Of a DNA stretch of 64,000 nt, positions 34,718 through 44,557 are shown one piece after another (position 1 is the first letter of the stretch; each line of letters opens with the position of its first letter). Position numbers and translations under genes: made by a program. The stretch is from Paenibacillus sp. OK003 (GTDB lineage Bacteria; Bacillota; Bacilli; Paenibacillales; Paenibacillaceae), in contig NZ_FOBD01000001.1 in assembly GCF_900109515.1 (NCBI RefSeq), positions 186,001 to 250,000 on the forward strand. The letters run 5' to 3'. The notes under the pieces were generated by a model, which saw only the letters and a program-made list of their open reading frames with translations, was not told the origin of the DNA and searched no databases.

Positions 34718-35809
34718 TTGAATAACACGATGGAGAAATACGGCTGGTCTGCAAAGTGGCAGGAGTTGTGGCAGCAGATGGGTATGGAAGAACAATTAAG
34801 AAAACCGGCAAGAATTATTGCGGATCACGGGCAATTGCTTCGCCTGATTACGGCTGAAGGAGAATGCTGGGGACGGGTATCCGGGCGGATGCGACATGAT
34901 CATGAGGAGACTGGCATTGTACCAGCCGTTGGGGATTGGGTCGCTGTTACAGGGCAAGCTGGAGAAGAAGCCATCATTCACAGCATTGTGCCACGTCAGA
35001 GCAGGGTATCCAGACAAGCCGCTGGTCCAGTGACCAAAGAGCAATTAATTGCGGCGAATGTGGATACATTGCTGATTGTTGCCGCTCTTAATCATGATTT
35101 TAATCTGAGACGGCTCGAAAGATACATTATGATGGCCTGGAATGGTGGAGTCAGACCTGTCATCATTCTAAGCAAAAGTGATCTGAGCGAGAATGTGGAA
35201 GAACAAATTTCGCTGGTGGAAGGCATTGCTCCGGGGATTGAAGTGTTGGCCATATCGGCTGTTCAGGATCAGGGCAAATCTTTACTTGAAAAATTTCTGT
35301 CTCCAGGCACAACGGTTGCCTTGACGGGTTCTTCCGGTAGTGGCAAGTCTACTCTGGTCAACTGGATGATGGGCGAGAGTGTACAGCTCACGCAGGCCGT
35401 TCGTGAGGACGACAGCCGTGGACGACATACGACCACTCATCGGGAAATATTTGTACTGCCGCAGGGAGCGGTATTGATTGACACGCCGGGAATGCGTGAA
35501 CTCAATCTGTGGGATGAAGGTCAGGATGGTTTGTCACATGCCTTTGGTGAAATTGAGCAGCTTGCAACGGAATGCAGGTTTCAGGATTGCACGCATACCC
35601 GGGAAGCCGGTTGCGCCGTGAAGGAGGCTATTCAGGAAGGTTCATTGGATGAAAAAAGGCTGGGCAACTACTTGAAAATGCAGAAGGAAATGAAGTTTCA
35701 GCAGCGCAAGGAAGAGGCAGCATCCAAACGACGGACCGCTTCAAGCAAACCCGTCAGTTCCCGCAAACCGAAACATGTTCGCAGTGCAAAAGACTGGGAA
35801 GAGGCCTGA
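34718..35809 (+). CDS. rsgA: RsgA-type circularly permuted GTPase
   Basis: 363-aa ribosome small-subunit maturation GTPase. An OB-fold N-terminal region is followed by the permuted G motifs: G4-like LSKSDL, G1 GSSGSGKST, the switch GRHTTTHRE and G3 DTPGMREL. The C-terminal zinc motif is CRFQDCTHTREAGC. It is longer than the usual housekeeping form (about 300 aa) and stands alone, so it may be a second paralogue. TTG 34718 has GGGAGG upstream; ATG 34730 is an alternative. Confidence 0.9.
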   Translation: MNNTMEKYGWSAKWQELWQQMGMEEQLRKPARIIADHGQLLRLITAEGECWGRVSGRMRHDHEETGIVPAVGDWVAVTGQAGEEAIIHSIVPRQSRVSRQAAGPVTKEQLIAANVDTLLIVAALNHDFNLRRLERYIMMAWNGGVRPVIILSKSDLSENVEEQISLVEGIAPGIEVLAISAVQDQGKSLLEKFLSPGTTVALTGSSGSGKSTLVNWMMGESVQLTQAVREDDSRGRHTTTHREIFVLPQGAVLIDTPGMRELNLWDEGQDGLSHAFGEIEQLATECRFQDCTHTREAGCAVKEAIQEGSLDEKRLGNYLKMQKEMKFQQRKEEAASKRRTASSKPVSSRKPKHVRSAKDWEEA

Positions 35810-35865
35810 GACCAGGTGGGCATACCTCTGTATCCTGCATAAGATAGGGCAGGAGGGATGTCATC

Positions 35866-36204
35866 ATGCCAGATTACAGCATTATCGTGGACCTGTCGGA
35901 TCACATGTTATATCTTATGGATGGCCCACAGGTGGTTAAGGGCTATCCTGTCGCTATAGGCAAGATTCTCACGCAGACGCCTAATGGCGTGTTTACGATT
36001 ATTAACAAACAAGAGAACCCAGGAGGGCCATTTGGCGTTCTTTGGATGGGGTTGTCGGCGCCGCATTATGGGATTCATGGAACCAACGATCCTTCATCCA
36101 TTGGCAAGTCCGTTTCTCATGGATGCATACGCATGTATAACTCGGATGTGCTGGACCTGTCATCCAAAGTGTCGGTGGGCACACAAGTAACGATCCGGCC
36201 CTAG
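35866..36204 (+). CDS. YkuD-type L,D-transpeptidase, minimal form
   Basis: 112 aa, only the YkuD catalytic domain. The signature [20 protein letters not shown] followed by RM contains the catalytic His and Cys. There is no signal peptide or LysM domain. Members cross-link peptidoglycan by 3-3 linkages or act in spore coats; export is unexplained here. AGGAGGGATG precedes ATG 35866. The stop overlaps a GGGCC-rich palindrome (36196-36213) without a T tract. Confidence 0.88.
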   Translation: MPDYSIIVDLSDHMLYLMDGPQVVKGYPVAIGKILTQTPNGVFTIINKQENPGGPFGVLWMGLSAPHYGIHGTNDPSSIGKSVSHGCIRMYNSDVLDLSSKVSVGTQVTIRP

Positions 36205-36269
36205 GGCCGGATGTATCTGAACTGGGGATTGTAAAATCACGGCGTAGCCGATAGAAAGGGAGTAATAAC

Positions 36270-36809
36270 ATGCGAATCAGACCAGCGCGTGAAGGGGATG
36301 CGGAAGCCGTAGCCCATGTACATACAGAGAGTTGGAAAACGACATATCGAGGGATCGTGCCGGATGACTTTTTGGACAATCTGACTACGGAATCAAGGTT
36401 GTCCCAATGGGAACGAAATATCCGTTCTGGCGAAAAGGATCAGATTCTGGTGGTGGCTGAACAGGAGGATGGGAAAATTGTCGGATTCGCTTGCGGTGGA
36501 AAGGAACGTGAAGGCATATTGCCTTACGATGCTGAGCTGTATGCTATTTATTTACTGAAAGAAGTGCAACAAACGGGTATCGGCAAGCAAATGGCGAGAC
36601 ACGTCGTTCGTTATCTCCATTCCCTGGACATGAGGAACCTGTTGATCTGGGCACTGGAGCAAAACTCAGCCTGTCGTTTCTATGAAAGAATGGGCGGAAT
36701 CCCTGTCCAAACCCAGCATATCCGGATTGGCGGTCAAGATCTGTTGGAGGTTGCTTATGGATGGGAGGACTTGACTCTTTTTGGAGAAAAGACGGTGCCC
36801 GATAGTTGA
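36270..36809 (+). CDS. GNAT-family N-acetyltransferase
   Basis: 179 aa. Acetyl-CoA-binding motif A is visible as LLKEVQQTGIGKQMARHVV, after an N-terminal IRPAREGDAEAVAHVHTESW typical of the family. Substrate unknown. AAAGGGAG precedes ATG 36270. Confidence 0.85.
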   Translation: MRIRPAREGDAEAVAHVHTESWKTTYRGIVPDDFLDNLTTESRLSQWERNIRSGEKDQILVVAEQEDGKIVGFACGGKEREGILPYDAELYAIYLLKEVQQTGIGKQMARHVVRYLHSLDMRNLLIWALEQNSACRFYERMGGIPVQTQHIRIGGQDLLEVAYGWEDLTLFGEKTVPDS

Positions 36810-36975
36810 ATAAATGCAAATATGGCTGAATGTGTTGAGCATTGAGGAGCTTTTCCCATCAGATGATGAAAGGATTCATCTGTGCTTCGCGTTTGCGCAA
36901 TCCTTGACAAGGTTAATAAACTACTACACCGCTTTGAGGTGAGACATTCAATCTTGTTTGGGAGGCGTTATTCAG

Positions 36976-37502
36976 ATGACTTTAATGGAGACAGAACATA
37001 CAACATGGACGAAACAATTTATTAATGGCGAATGGGTAGAGGGCTCCGGCGAGAAGATAGTTGAAAATAAAAATCCGTACACGGGAGAGGTCTTCGCAAC
37101 CTGGCGATCCTCGAACAAGCAAGATATAGATCGAGCATATGAGGCGGCTCAAAAGAGCTCGGTGGAATGGAAGAAATCCCTGCCGGTGGTAAAAGAAGGT
37201 GTACTCCGCAAAGTTTCGGCTTTAAAGGTAGAGTGCAAACAGGAAATTATAAATTGCTGATTACGGAATCCGGGAGCACACGCATCAAGGTCGAGGCGGA
37301 GCTTGCTTCTGCGAAACGGATTGTGGATGAAGCTGCCTCGTTCCCTTATCGGATGAAGGGGGAGATTCTGCCCTCAAATACACCAGGGAAAGAGAATCGT
37401 GTTGTACGGGAGCCCAAGGGAGTTATCGGCGTGATCGGCCCTTGGAATTTTCCTTTGCACCTGTGTTTGTGTTCCGTAGCTCAGGCTATTGCTTTGGGTA
37501 TA
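36976..37502 (+). pseudogene. Aldehyde dehydrogenase relic (frameshifted and truncated)
   Basis: The first frame encodes a normal ALDH N-terminus (FINGEWVEGSGEKIVENKNPYTGEV) and stops at 37259. The family sequence resumes in another frame at [20 protein letters not shown], after a shift near 37245-37253, and continues to [12 protein letters not shown] before stopping at 37502. About two thirds of the protein, including the catalytic Cys and Glu, is missing. GGGAGG before ATG 36976 is still intact. It marks a decayed stretch. Confidence 0.9.
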
Positions 37503-37890
37503 TAATCAGATAGGGTTCGAGAAAGAGTGACAAAGATTGCGCAGAGTCCGCCTTAAGCTTGATGGGGCGGCCTTTTGCATGTTTTTACACATTTGAAAAA
37601 TAGGTGAGGAAATGGTGTGAAAAAGCTGTTTGGTATACCAGTAATCTGGTTATTTATGGATACACGGGCAGAACAGATCCGTAAATCCAATAGGTAAAGG
37701 GGCCTGAACTTCATGTCCATTGACCGTTTCATTCTGAGAAAGCTGAATACTTGTCAGGAAGAGAATACACGTGATAATCTGGTTCGGTTGTTTGTCATTC
37801 GAATCCAAAAAGCCGAGATGGAAGAAGAACACGAGAACGCTTATGTTGTGAGCAGATTGCATTAGAAATAGATAGAAGAGATTGCTATAC
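37503..37890 (+). other. Decayed or low-coding region with two weak short frames
   Basis: No convincing gene. CCGCC/GGCGG (37548-37570) with a short T tract resembles a terminator. GTG 37617-37697 could encode a basic 26-residue peptide behind GGTGAGG, and ATG 37713-37865 a 50-residue peptide with a poor ribosome site; neither has recognisable homology. Confidence 0.4.
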
Positions 37891-37929
37891 AAAAAAAGGA
37901 AGCTTGTCCTTAAAGGTAAGCTTCCTTTT
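37891..37929. terminator. Bidirectional terminator
   Basis: GGAAGCTT (37898-37905) pairs with AAGCTTCC (37918-37925), with A7 on the left and T4 on the right. On the minus strand it would end the gene at 37991-38230. Confidence 0.75.
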
Positions 37930-37990
37930 CCTTATGTTTGCGAATGAATAAATTCGCAGTTTCCATGTTGAAGTAAACAACTGACTCATC

Positions 37991-38230
37991 TTAATAAAGG
38001 GATAAGGCGAGGGTGTCATTTTCGCTACGGCTGTGAAGAATGGCTTCACCACCAACAATCTCAATACTAATCAATGATTGCAGACATTTCTGTAAAGCAC
38101 GTTTACCATTGCTAATCTTATGCTCAAGGGCACTGCTAAGCAATCGTAGTGTCTTTTGCACAGGTTGTTTGTTTTCTTGATTGAAATATACAGGGATTGA
38201 TTTGTTTTGAAAAGTTATTAGTGTTCTCAC
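37991..38230 (-). CDS. Small hypothetical protein
   Basis: 79 aa, soluble, no recognised domain. GTG 38230 is preceded by GAGGTGAT with 6-bp spacing, and a terminator follows, which supports a real gene. It sits alone between the ALDH relic and the type VII locus, and its base composition is AT-richer than its neighbours. Confidence 0.55.
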   Translation of the reverse strand: MRTLITFQNKSIPVYFNQENKQPVQKTLRLLSSALEHKISNGKRALQKCLQSLISIEIVGGEAILHSRSENDTLALSLY

Positions 38231-38653
38231 TAGAAATCACCTCACGGGAGTTATTTCTTACTGGTTATATTAAATTCCAATGCTTAAAATTACCTTAAAA
38301 TCAGCTTATGAAAACATAAAGGTGTGCAATGTTTGAAAAGTGTTCACAATTCAATTGTGGGCGAACCAATAAAAAGTCCCGAAAAATCAATTTACAGCTT
38401 CCATTTATATGGAAGAAAGACATGTGGTTTCGCATCCTTGCAATAATTAACGTGACTACTGCCTCGAAAGTTCTGAGTCGAATGGACGATATTTTAATAT
38501 ATACGTGGGTCATATGTAACAAAATTACAGGTTGCACATTGCAAACAGGGTGTTTATGTAAGAAAATAGGGATGGAATAACGTTTCATCTGCATTTTTTT
38601 GATTTAATTTGACACTAGGACAATTTACATATGAGACCATGGGAGGGATTATT
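38231..38653. other. AT-rich intergenic region ahead of the type VII locus
   Basis: About 420 bp, clearly AT-richer than the flanks. A TTGACA occurs at 38609-38614 but no good -10 follows at standard spacing. An 83-codon frame at 38329-38580 lacks a ribosome site and is not called. Confidence 0.4.
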
Positions 38654-38974
38654 TTGATTCTAACCGTGTATTCCGGCCGGGAGGAAGGCGAGTGGTTCGA
38701 CATCGAGGTCCCTGATGAATGTACTATTGAACATCTGAAGACATTGCTGGGAGTCCGCATTTTCGGGCAGGCGCCGGGAGAGGGCATTCAGTACATCCTT
38801 GAAGCCAAATTTCCGGAAGGATTATGGTTTTCGCCACAGAACGCACAACAGTTAATGGAAACAGGGCTGCGTCAAGGAAGCTGTGTGCGAATCCAGCGGG
38901 CGTTCTCCACTACTTCTGAAGAAGCGCCAGTGTATGGAAGACGTTCATTGTTTCAGCAGGACAGCAACGAATGA
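38654..38974 (+). CDS. yukD: YukD/EsaB-like ubiquitin-fold protein
   Basis: 106 aa. The N-terminal 75 residues fit the ubiquitin-like YukD/EsaB fold (ILTVYSGREEGEWFDIEVPD, TIEHLKTLLGVRIFG), a standard small component of Firmicute type VII secretion. The C-terminal tail is unstructured. TTG 38654 is chosen because GGGAGGGAT (38641-38649) precedes it; ATG 38639 would add five residues but has no site. It is the first gene of the locus, 56 bp before essC. Confidence 0.78.
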   Translation: MILTVYSGREEGEWFDIEVPDECTIEHLKTLLGVRIFGQAPGEGIQYILEAKFPEGLWFSPQNAQQLMETGLRQGSCVRIQRAFSTTSEEAPVYGRRSLFQQDSNE

Positions 38975-39030
38975 ATGATCTGGACGTATATATTGGTTAC
39001 GGCAATGAACTATAAGGAGGTCTTCTCTTC

Positions 39031-42000
39031 GTGAATGTGTTATATCAGCGTTCTCCAAGAATGACACCGGTTCTCAAGGAAGAAAGGCTGGAAATTCTGA
39101 GGCCTCCGGCAGAACCAAACAAACCTACATTTTCAATGATTTCTATTATTGTACCGATTATGATGACGATGGTCAGCATCGGTTTCTACGTATATATCAA
39201 TATGAGCGGCAAAATGAGCAATCCCAATTATATGATGTTTCAGATGATGACGGTCATGATGATGCTTACGTCATACACGATTCCGTTTTTTGTGTATCTT
39301 AGCAACAAGAAGACCTATCGCAAAAAGCTGGAAGAGCGTACTACTATGTATCGAGCACAACTGGAGAAGCATCGTGAAGAGCTGAAGGAAGCTCAAGCGG
39401 AGCAAGTGAAGAGTCTGTATGAAATTCATGGTGATCCCAATGTATGTCTTCAGTTGGTGAAGAATCGCAACAGTTCGTTATGGGAACGTTCTCCTGAAGA
39501 TGATGACTTCCTGCAGGTACGAATTGGCACAGGCGAGATTCCGTTTCGGATCAAACTTCAGGTTCCTCGTGTGGACGGTTACGAAAAAGATGAGTTAATT
39601 GAAGCGGCTCATGAATTGGCAGCTGAATTCGAGACGGTGCCCGAAGCATCGATTACCCTGCCTTTATTTCAATCGAAAGTGATGGGTCTGGTCGGCAATC
39701 GTGAGGAAGTTCTTTCTTCACTTCGAGTGATTATCTCACAACTGACCGTTCGTCATTCACCGGATGAATTGAAGATTGCTGCTTTTTATGAAGAAAAGGA
39801 ATCGAAGGAATGGGATTGGCTGCGCTGGCTGCCCCACATTTGGGATGAAGATCAGGGACAACGCTATATGGCCGACAGGCACAGCGGTGCGCATCAATTG
39901 GCGGACAGCTTGTTTTCCGTGTTGAACCGTAGGCGCAATAATAAGGAAGATCGCTACAAGAAAACCGTGCAAACTCCATGTTATGTGGTGGTTCTCTCGG
40001 ATACTCAATTAATAGAAGAAGAGCCGCTGCTTCCTCTGCTGCTGGAATCAGCTCAGGAGATCGATGTATGTACCATCATACTGGCAAACCGTAAGGAATC
40101 ACTACCCATGCATTGTCAGTTAATTATGGAGGCTTCGAAAGGCAAAGGGCTCTATATCAAAAAAACCGAGGATGCTGACGTGATCAGGCAAGCGTACACG
40201 CCAGATGTGATCTCCAGAGAGTCCGCAGAGGCGCTCTCGCGTTATATGTCACCGATCCGTCTGAAACGATCATCCGCTTCGGATATACCACAGGTGCTTC
40301 CGTTGTTCGATATGTTAAGTACATCACGAGTAGAGGATCTGGACGTGGTCACACGCTGGAGCCAGACACGTTACCCGGACACACTTCCCGTACCTATGGG
40401 GGTACGAGCTGGAGGTAAGAAAATTGCGATTAACTTACATGATAAAATCGAACGTCAGGGTCATGGCCCACATGGTCTGATTGCAGGGACAACGGGTTCA
40501 GGCAAAAGTGAAGTTATCCAGTCGATTGTGGCCTCTTTGGCTGCCGAGTTCCATCCACATGATCTGGCTTTTATGTTAATTGACTATAAGGGCGGCGGGA
40601 TGTCGAACACATTTGTGGGCTTGCCTCACGTCGTCGGCACGATCACCAATCTGGATGGGAATTTGATTGAACGAGCCAATATCTCACTGCGGGCCGAACT
40701 GGTGAGAAGGCAAAAAATATTAAATGATGCAGGAAATCTCCAGCACATTGATGAGTACTACAAAATTCTGCGTTCCAGACATGAACAACCGTTGCCGCAT
40801 TTAGTTATCATCATTGACGAGTTTGCGCAATTAAAGCGGGATCAGCCGGAGTTCATGGATGAATTAATCAGCATAGCGGCCATCGGCCGGACACTGGGTG
40901 TGCATCTTATATTGGCAACCCAGAAGCCTGCCGGTGTGGTCGATGATAAAATCTGGAGCAATTCCCGTTTCCGTATCTGCCTTCGCGTTCAAAGCGAGGG
41001 CGATAGTCGGGATATGATCAAAATTCCGAATGCGGCCTGGATCACCAAGCCGGGTCGTGGATATTTCCAGGTAGGCAGTGATGAAGTGTTTGAGGAAATG
41101 CAATTCGCCTGGAGCGGTGCGCCTTATAATCAGCAGGAAGATACAACGACGGTACTGCCTGTTATGGAAGTTCGTTTGAATGGGAAACGGGAGCCACTAT
41201 TGACTGGAGAGCGCAGAGCTGTGCTCAAAGGGGAGGATGTGCCCAAGCAGCTTCAGGTATTTATTGATTATGTGGCGGAAGCGGCAGCAGAGGCGGGGAT
41301 CACCCGATTACCGGGACCCTGGCTGCCACCCTTGCCTGAGACACTGGAATGGGAAAGTCTTAACGACTGGCAGGAAGAAGAGAATCGTGAGGTACTGCTT
41401 GACGGGGGGGCCAGCGGCCTGAAACCTGTAGTTGGCCTGCTGGATGATCTGCCTAATCAACGACAGCAGCCGCTCGCGCTTCCGGTGGATCAGGGACATC
41501 TGGTTGTATACGGTATGCCTGGTCTGGGGAAAACGACGTTTGTGCAAACCTTGCTGATGTCACTGGCCCGTTCTAAGCGAACTGAACCTTGGCATGGCTA
41601 TATTATTGATATGGGGCGGATGATGAAGGATTTTGCAGGCTTGCCTCAGATCGGTGCGGTAATGATGTCTGAAGAGGAAGATCGGATCAAGCGGTTATTC
41701 CGATACATCCTGAAACTGTCGGCACAACGCAAGGACATGATCTCGGAAGCCGGGGTTAAGACAATATCAGCCTACCGTCGCACAGCCCATGCAGCCGTGC
41801 CGCAGATTGTAGTTGTTATCGACGGTTATCTTTCTTTCCGAAATGCCTATCCCGAGGAGAATGAACTTCTGGAAACGATCCTTCGTGAAGGCGGCAGTCT
41901 GGGGATCACATTTATCCTCACGGCTAACCGTGTCACGGATGTATTTGAGAAATTCAGAAGCAATATTCCCAATGCGGTTTCGTTTGAATTATCTGATCCA

Positions 42001-43035
42001 AGCGACTATTATTACGCAGTGGGTCGGCCGTCCAAGGCACCTAGCCAGCTTCCACCTGGAAGAGGACTGGTTAAAGGACAGGTTCCTCCACTGATGTTCC
42101 AGGCGGCGTTGCCGTCATCCGGAACAGATGAAGGCAAGCGTTCTTCCGCTCTGCGCCGCACGATTGCAGAGATCAGAGAAAGCTGGAACGCAGAAGAAGC
42201 GCCACAGATAGCGCCGCTCCCGGAAGAGGTTAAGCTCAAAGATGTGCTTATCCGTACAGGCACCTTCGGGCAAGTCGGAGACGTATCTTCCTTAACCGTA
42301 CCCGTAGGTTTGCTGACCGATGATCTGGAACCGTTCCAGCTAAATTTGCGTGAAGGGCCGCACTTTATGGTTACGAGTCCAATGGAAGGTGGAAAAACGA
42401 CATTTTTGCTGACCTGGATGTTATCCCTTGCCTATCATGCGTCTCCTGAAGACGTGCAAATATACACGGTAGATATGCGGTATGGTTCCGGAGGACTGGG
42501 AGAAATCAGCAGTTTGCCCCATGTCCGTGGACATGTATCCCGTGAAGAACAGCTTGCACCTGTGATTCAACAGTTGTACGATGAAGTTCTAAAAAGAGGC
42601 GAGTTAACCGGTGGACCGGAGATCGTTCTCGTTATCGACGATGCGGATACGTTATCCAAGCAATTAAATGATTTTAATGTGAAGGATCAATTGGGAGCGA
42701 TTGTTCGTCAAGGCAGGGATCGAGGCATACATGTGATTCTGTCGGGGGTTCCGGCAGACTTCCCAACCTTTGGTTCTGACTGGGTGAACGATGTGAAGGC
42801 GTCCCAGAGCGGATTGTTGTTCGGGACTTTAGACCCTAATGATCTCTCGTTCTTCCGTATACCTTATTCGGAGTCCGGGGGGAGTTCAACTGGGCTGAAG
42901 GTACTGCCTCCGGGTCAAGGTTATTATGTAAAACGTAAATATTCCAGGGTTAAAGGTGCAATTCCATGTGATGGCACCTGGAAAATGACCGATTGGATTT
43001 CTGAAATTCGTGACCGATGGCATGTTGTAGTTTGA
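39031..43035 (+). CDS. essC: EssC/EccC-type FtsK/SpoIIIE ATPase of type VII secretion
   Basis: 1334 aa, the motor of the system. Two membrane helices (about residues 36-57 and 69-90) come first, then three FtsK-type ATPase domains: Walker A GTTGSGKSE near 487, GMPGLGKTT near 829 and PMEGGKTTF near 1118. The Walker B Asp-Glu is clear only in the first (LVIIIDEFAQL); the third reads VLVIDDADTL and the second VVVIDGYL. FHA domains typical of Firmicute EssC are absent, and the start (EILRPPAEPNKP) recalls actinobacterial EccC. GTG 39031 follows AAGGAGG. Confidence 0.93.
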   Translation: MNVLYQRSPRMTPVLKEERLEILRPPAEPNKPTFSMISIIVPIMMTMVSIGFYVYINMSGKMSNPNYMMFQMMTVMMMLTSYTIPFFVYLSNKKTYRKKLEERTTMYRAQLEKHREELKEAQAEQVKSLYEIHGDPNVCLQLVKNRNSSLWERSPEDDDFLQVRIGTGEIPFRIKLQVPRVDGYEKDELIEAAHELAAEFETVPEASITLPLFQSKVMGLVGNREEVLSSLRVIISQLTVRHSPDELKIAAFYEEKESKEWDWLRWLPHIWDEDQGQRYMADRHSGAHQLADSLFSVLNRRRNNKEDRYKKTVQTPCYVVVLSDTQLIEEEPLLPLLLESAQEIDVCTIILANRKESLPMHCQLIMEASKGKGLYIKKTEDADVIRQAYTPDVISRESAEALSRYMSPIRLKRSSASDIPQVLPLFDMLSTSRVEDLDVVTRWSQTRYPDTLPVPMGVRAGGKKIAINLHDKIERQGHGPHGLIAGTTGSGKSEVIQSIVASLAAEFHPHDLAFMLIDYKGGGMSNTFVGLPHVVGTITNLDGNLIERANISLRAELVRRQKILNDAGNLQHIDEYYKILRSRHEQPLPHLVIIIDEFAQLKRDQPEFMDELISIAAIGRTLGVHLILATQKPAGVVDDKIWSNSRFRICLRVQSEGDSRDMIKIPNAAWITKPGRGYFQVGSDEVFEEMQFAWSGAPYNQQEDTTTVLPVMEVRLNGKREPLLTGERRAVLKGEDVPKQLQVFIDYVAEAAAEAGITRLPGPWLPPLPETLEWESLNDWQEEENREVLLDGGASGLKPVVGLLDDLPNQRQQPLALPVDQGHLVVYGMPGLGKTTFVQTLLMSLARSKRTEPWHGYIIDMGRMMKDFAGLPQIGAVMMSEEEDRIKRLFRYILKLSAQRKDMISEAGVKTISAYRRTAHAAVPQIVVVIDGYLSFRNAYPEENELLETILREGGSLGITFILTANRVTDVFEKFRSNIPNAVSFELSDPSDYYYAVGRPSKAPSQLPPGRGLVKGQVPPLMFQAALPSSGTDEGKRSSALRRTIAEIRESWNAEEAPQIAPLPEEVKLKDVLIRTGTFGQVGDVSSLTVPVGLLTDDLEPFQLNLREGPHFMVTSPMEGGKTTFLLTWMLSLAYHASPEDVQIYTVDMRYGSGGLGEISSLPHVRGHVSREEQLAPVIQQLYDEVLKRGELTGGPEIVLVIDDADTLSKQLNDFNVKDQLGAIVRQGRDRGIHVILSGVPADFPTFGSDWVNDVKASQSGLLFGTLDPNDLSFFRIPYSESGGSSTGLKVLPPGQGYYVKRKYSRVKGAIPCDGTWKMTDWISEIRDRWHVVV

Positions 43036-43051
43036 GGGGAGGTGGCTCATA

Positions 43052-43882
43052 ATGTTGACGGTTCATGATTCCAAGCAAAAGGTAGTCACTTTGCAAATAA
43101 AAGAGCTTTTTTTCCTGGCCGGTATTCTCGGTTCAGACCGATTGCTTGGCGTGGAAGATCCGTTCCGCGGATATATGGCGGAAGATATTGCTTTGGAGTG
43201 GGAGTGTGTAAAAACGTCCCTGCTCGACAAAGGATATCTGATTCAGGATCAGGACAGCAATGAGCTGATCATGACACCGACCGTTTTCTCCAGGGTAGCC
43301 ATTGCGGGACTGTCCGACAGGGCTTGCTGGATTCGCTACACGCACAGCGGCAAGTCGTATGAAAGTTATGTACACTGCACGGATGAACGTGTCGTTGAAG
43401 TATCCCGTGTTGCAGACGAACCGGATTCGTTCCGGCTTAGTGACTTGGGGAATGTTCGTGAAGCGATTGATTTTCTGATTCAAAGAATGAATTGGAGTGG
43501 TCATTCTCCGGCGGAAAAGCCGGCCCTAATGTGCTCCAAGAAAAAATTCTATGATGTGATGAATGATCTGAAGAACAAAGAATTACAGGCGGTGGCTGAT
43601 GAGTTGGTACAAGAGACGAGCGATCCCGAGGGGTCACTTGCACTTGCGCGCTGTCTGGTGAACAAGGAATCAGAGGGGGAACTGCGGTTGCTCGTATGGA
43701 ACGGAGAAGGATGGAAATCACAGTCTGCGGCTTTCGCTGCAAGTACGGTATCCAACTGGCTGTTTCGCATGAGTACTGCGGCTTCGGATGATTGGCTTGT
43801 TGCAGCACTGACGACGAGAGAACAGTTTCACGAGATGCTGCTGGACTGGCTTAAACAGCCTTCAGGGGAAGAGGAAAGGTGA
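43052..43882 (+). CDS. Type VII locus protein, possibly EspG-like
   Basis: 276 aa, soluble, 16 bp after essC with a GGGGAGGTG site. Mixed alpha/beta pattern (FFLAGILGSDRLLG, VAIAGLSDRACWIRYTHSGK, WLFRMSTAASDDWLVAALT). Length and strand-rich layout recall EspG, the chaperone of ESX substrates in actinobacteria, but I see no diagnostic motif and give this only as a suggestion. Placement between essC and the WXG100-like genes argues for a substrate-handling or assembly role. Confidence 0.65.
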   Translation: MLTVHDSKQKVVTLQIKELFFLAGILGSDRLLGVEDPFRGYMAEDIALEWECVKTSLLDKGYLIQDQDSNELIMTPTVFSRVAIAGLSDRACWIRYTHSGKSYESYVHCTDERVVEVSRVADEPDSFRLSDLGNVREAIDFLIQRMNWSGHSPAEKPALMCSKKKFYDVMNDLKNKELQAVADELVQETSDPEGSLALARCLVNKESEGELRLLVWNGEGWKSQSAAFAASTVSNWLFRMSTAASDDWLVAALTTREQFHEMLLDWLKQPSGEEER

Positions 43883-43888
43883 TGGTAA

Positions 43889-44437
43889 ATGCGCATTCGT
43901 GTGGAACCGGATGTGCTTCGGGCACTGAGCAGGCAGATTCAGTATGCGGCGGAGCAAATACAGCAAAAGATGACAGTATTGGATCAGGCCATTCATTCGC
44001 TGGAGTGGGATTTTGAAGCCCGCGCCGCGATCATGAATGAATGGAATCACAGCAAGCGACTCTGCGAAGCAGCAGTACGTCGTTTTATGGACTTGAGCGT
44101 ACAGCTGGGACGCAAGGCCTTGTTATTTCAGCAGGTGGACATGGAGTATCGTACAGTGTTGAGTCATGTGAACACAGCCTATGGCAATGCGGTCAATATG
44201 TTGAATGTTCTTCAGACGGAGCGTGCGGGAGAGATTATGCCTGCGCATTCGGCAACTGCTGCTGTTGTATCCGATCCATTTTCCGCAGTAGCGGCAGTGT
44301 ACCGTGTACAGGATGCCGCACCGCCTGATGGCTCGCCGGCGACGCTGATTCAGGCCATGCAGCCTGAACCTGTGGCGTGGAGATTCACAGATCCCTCCTT
44401 TCGTGGGAGAAGAGGAACCGAACCTGTGGTTTCCTGA
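43889..44437 (+). CDS. WXG100-like helical protein with C-terminal tail
   Basis: 182 aa. The first about 100 residues look like a helical hairpin of ESX-substrate type (VLRALSRQIQYAAEQIQQKM, then SLEWDFEARAAIMNEW at the turn, then a second long helix), with W-x-F instead of WxG. A Pro/Ala-rich tail of about 60 residues follows. Seven bases after the previous stop. It may be a secreted partner of EsxA or a structural component. Confidence 0.65.
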   Translation: MRIRVEPDVLRALSRQIQYAAEQIQQKMTVLDQAIHSLEWDFEARAAIMNEWNHSKRLCEAAVRRFMDLSVQLGRKALLFQQVDMEYRTVLSHVNTAYGNAVNMLNVLQTERAGEIMPAHSATAAVVSDPFSAVAAVYRVQDAAPPDGSPATLIQAMQPEPVAWRFTDPSFRGRRGTEPVVS

Positions 44438-44557
44438 GCTCACGGGGTACAGGGCTGAATAAGCAAGACAGCAGAAAGTGATTTTTTTTATAAATAGGCT
44501 GTTAGGCGAAGTTTAGAATGCCAAAAATGGGGTAAATAGGATTAGGTCCTTCGGCTT

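Noticed and set aside
36193..36213. GC palindrome at the YkuD stop as a terminator
   Set aside because: Good stem but no T tract; called only as an oddity in the YkuD entry.
38329..38580. 83-codon frame upstream of yukD
   Set aside because: No ribosome site, low-complexity AT-rich sequence, no recognisable domain.
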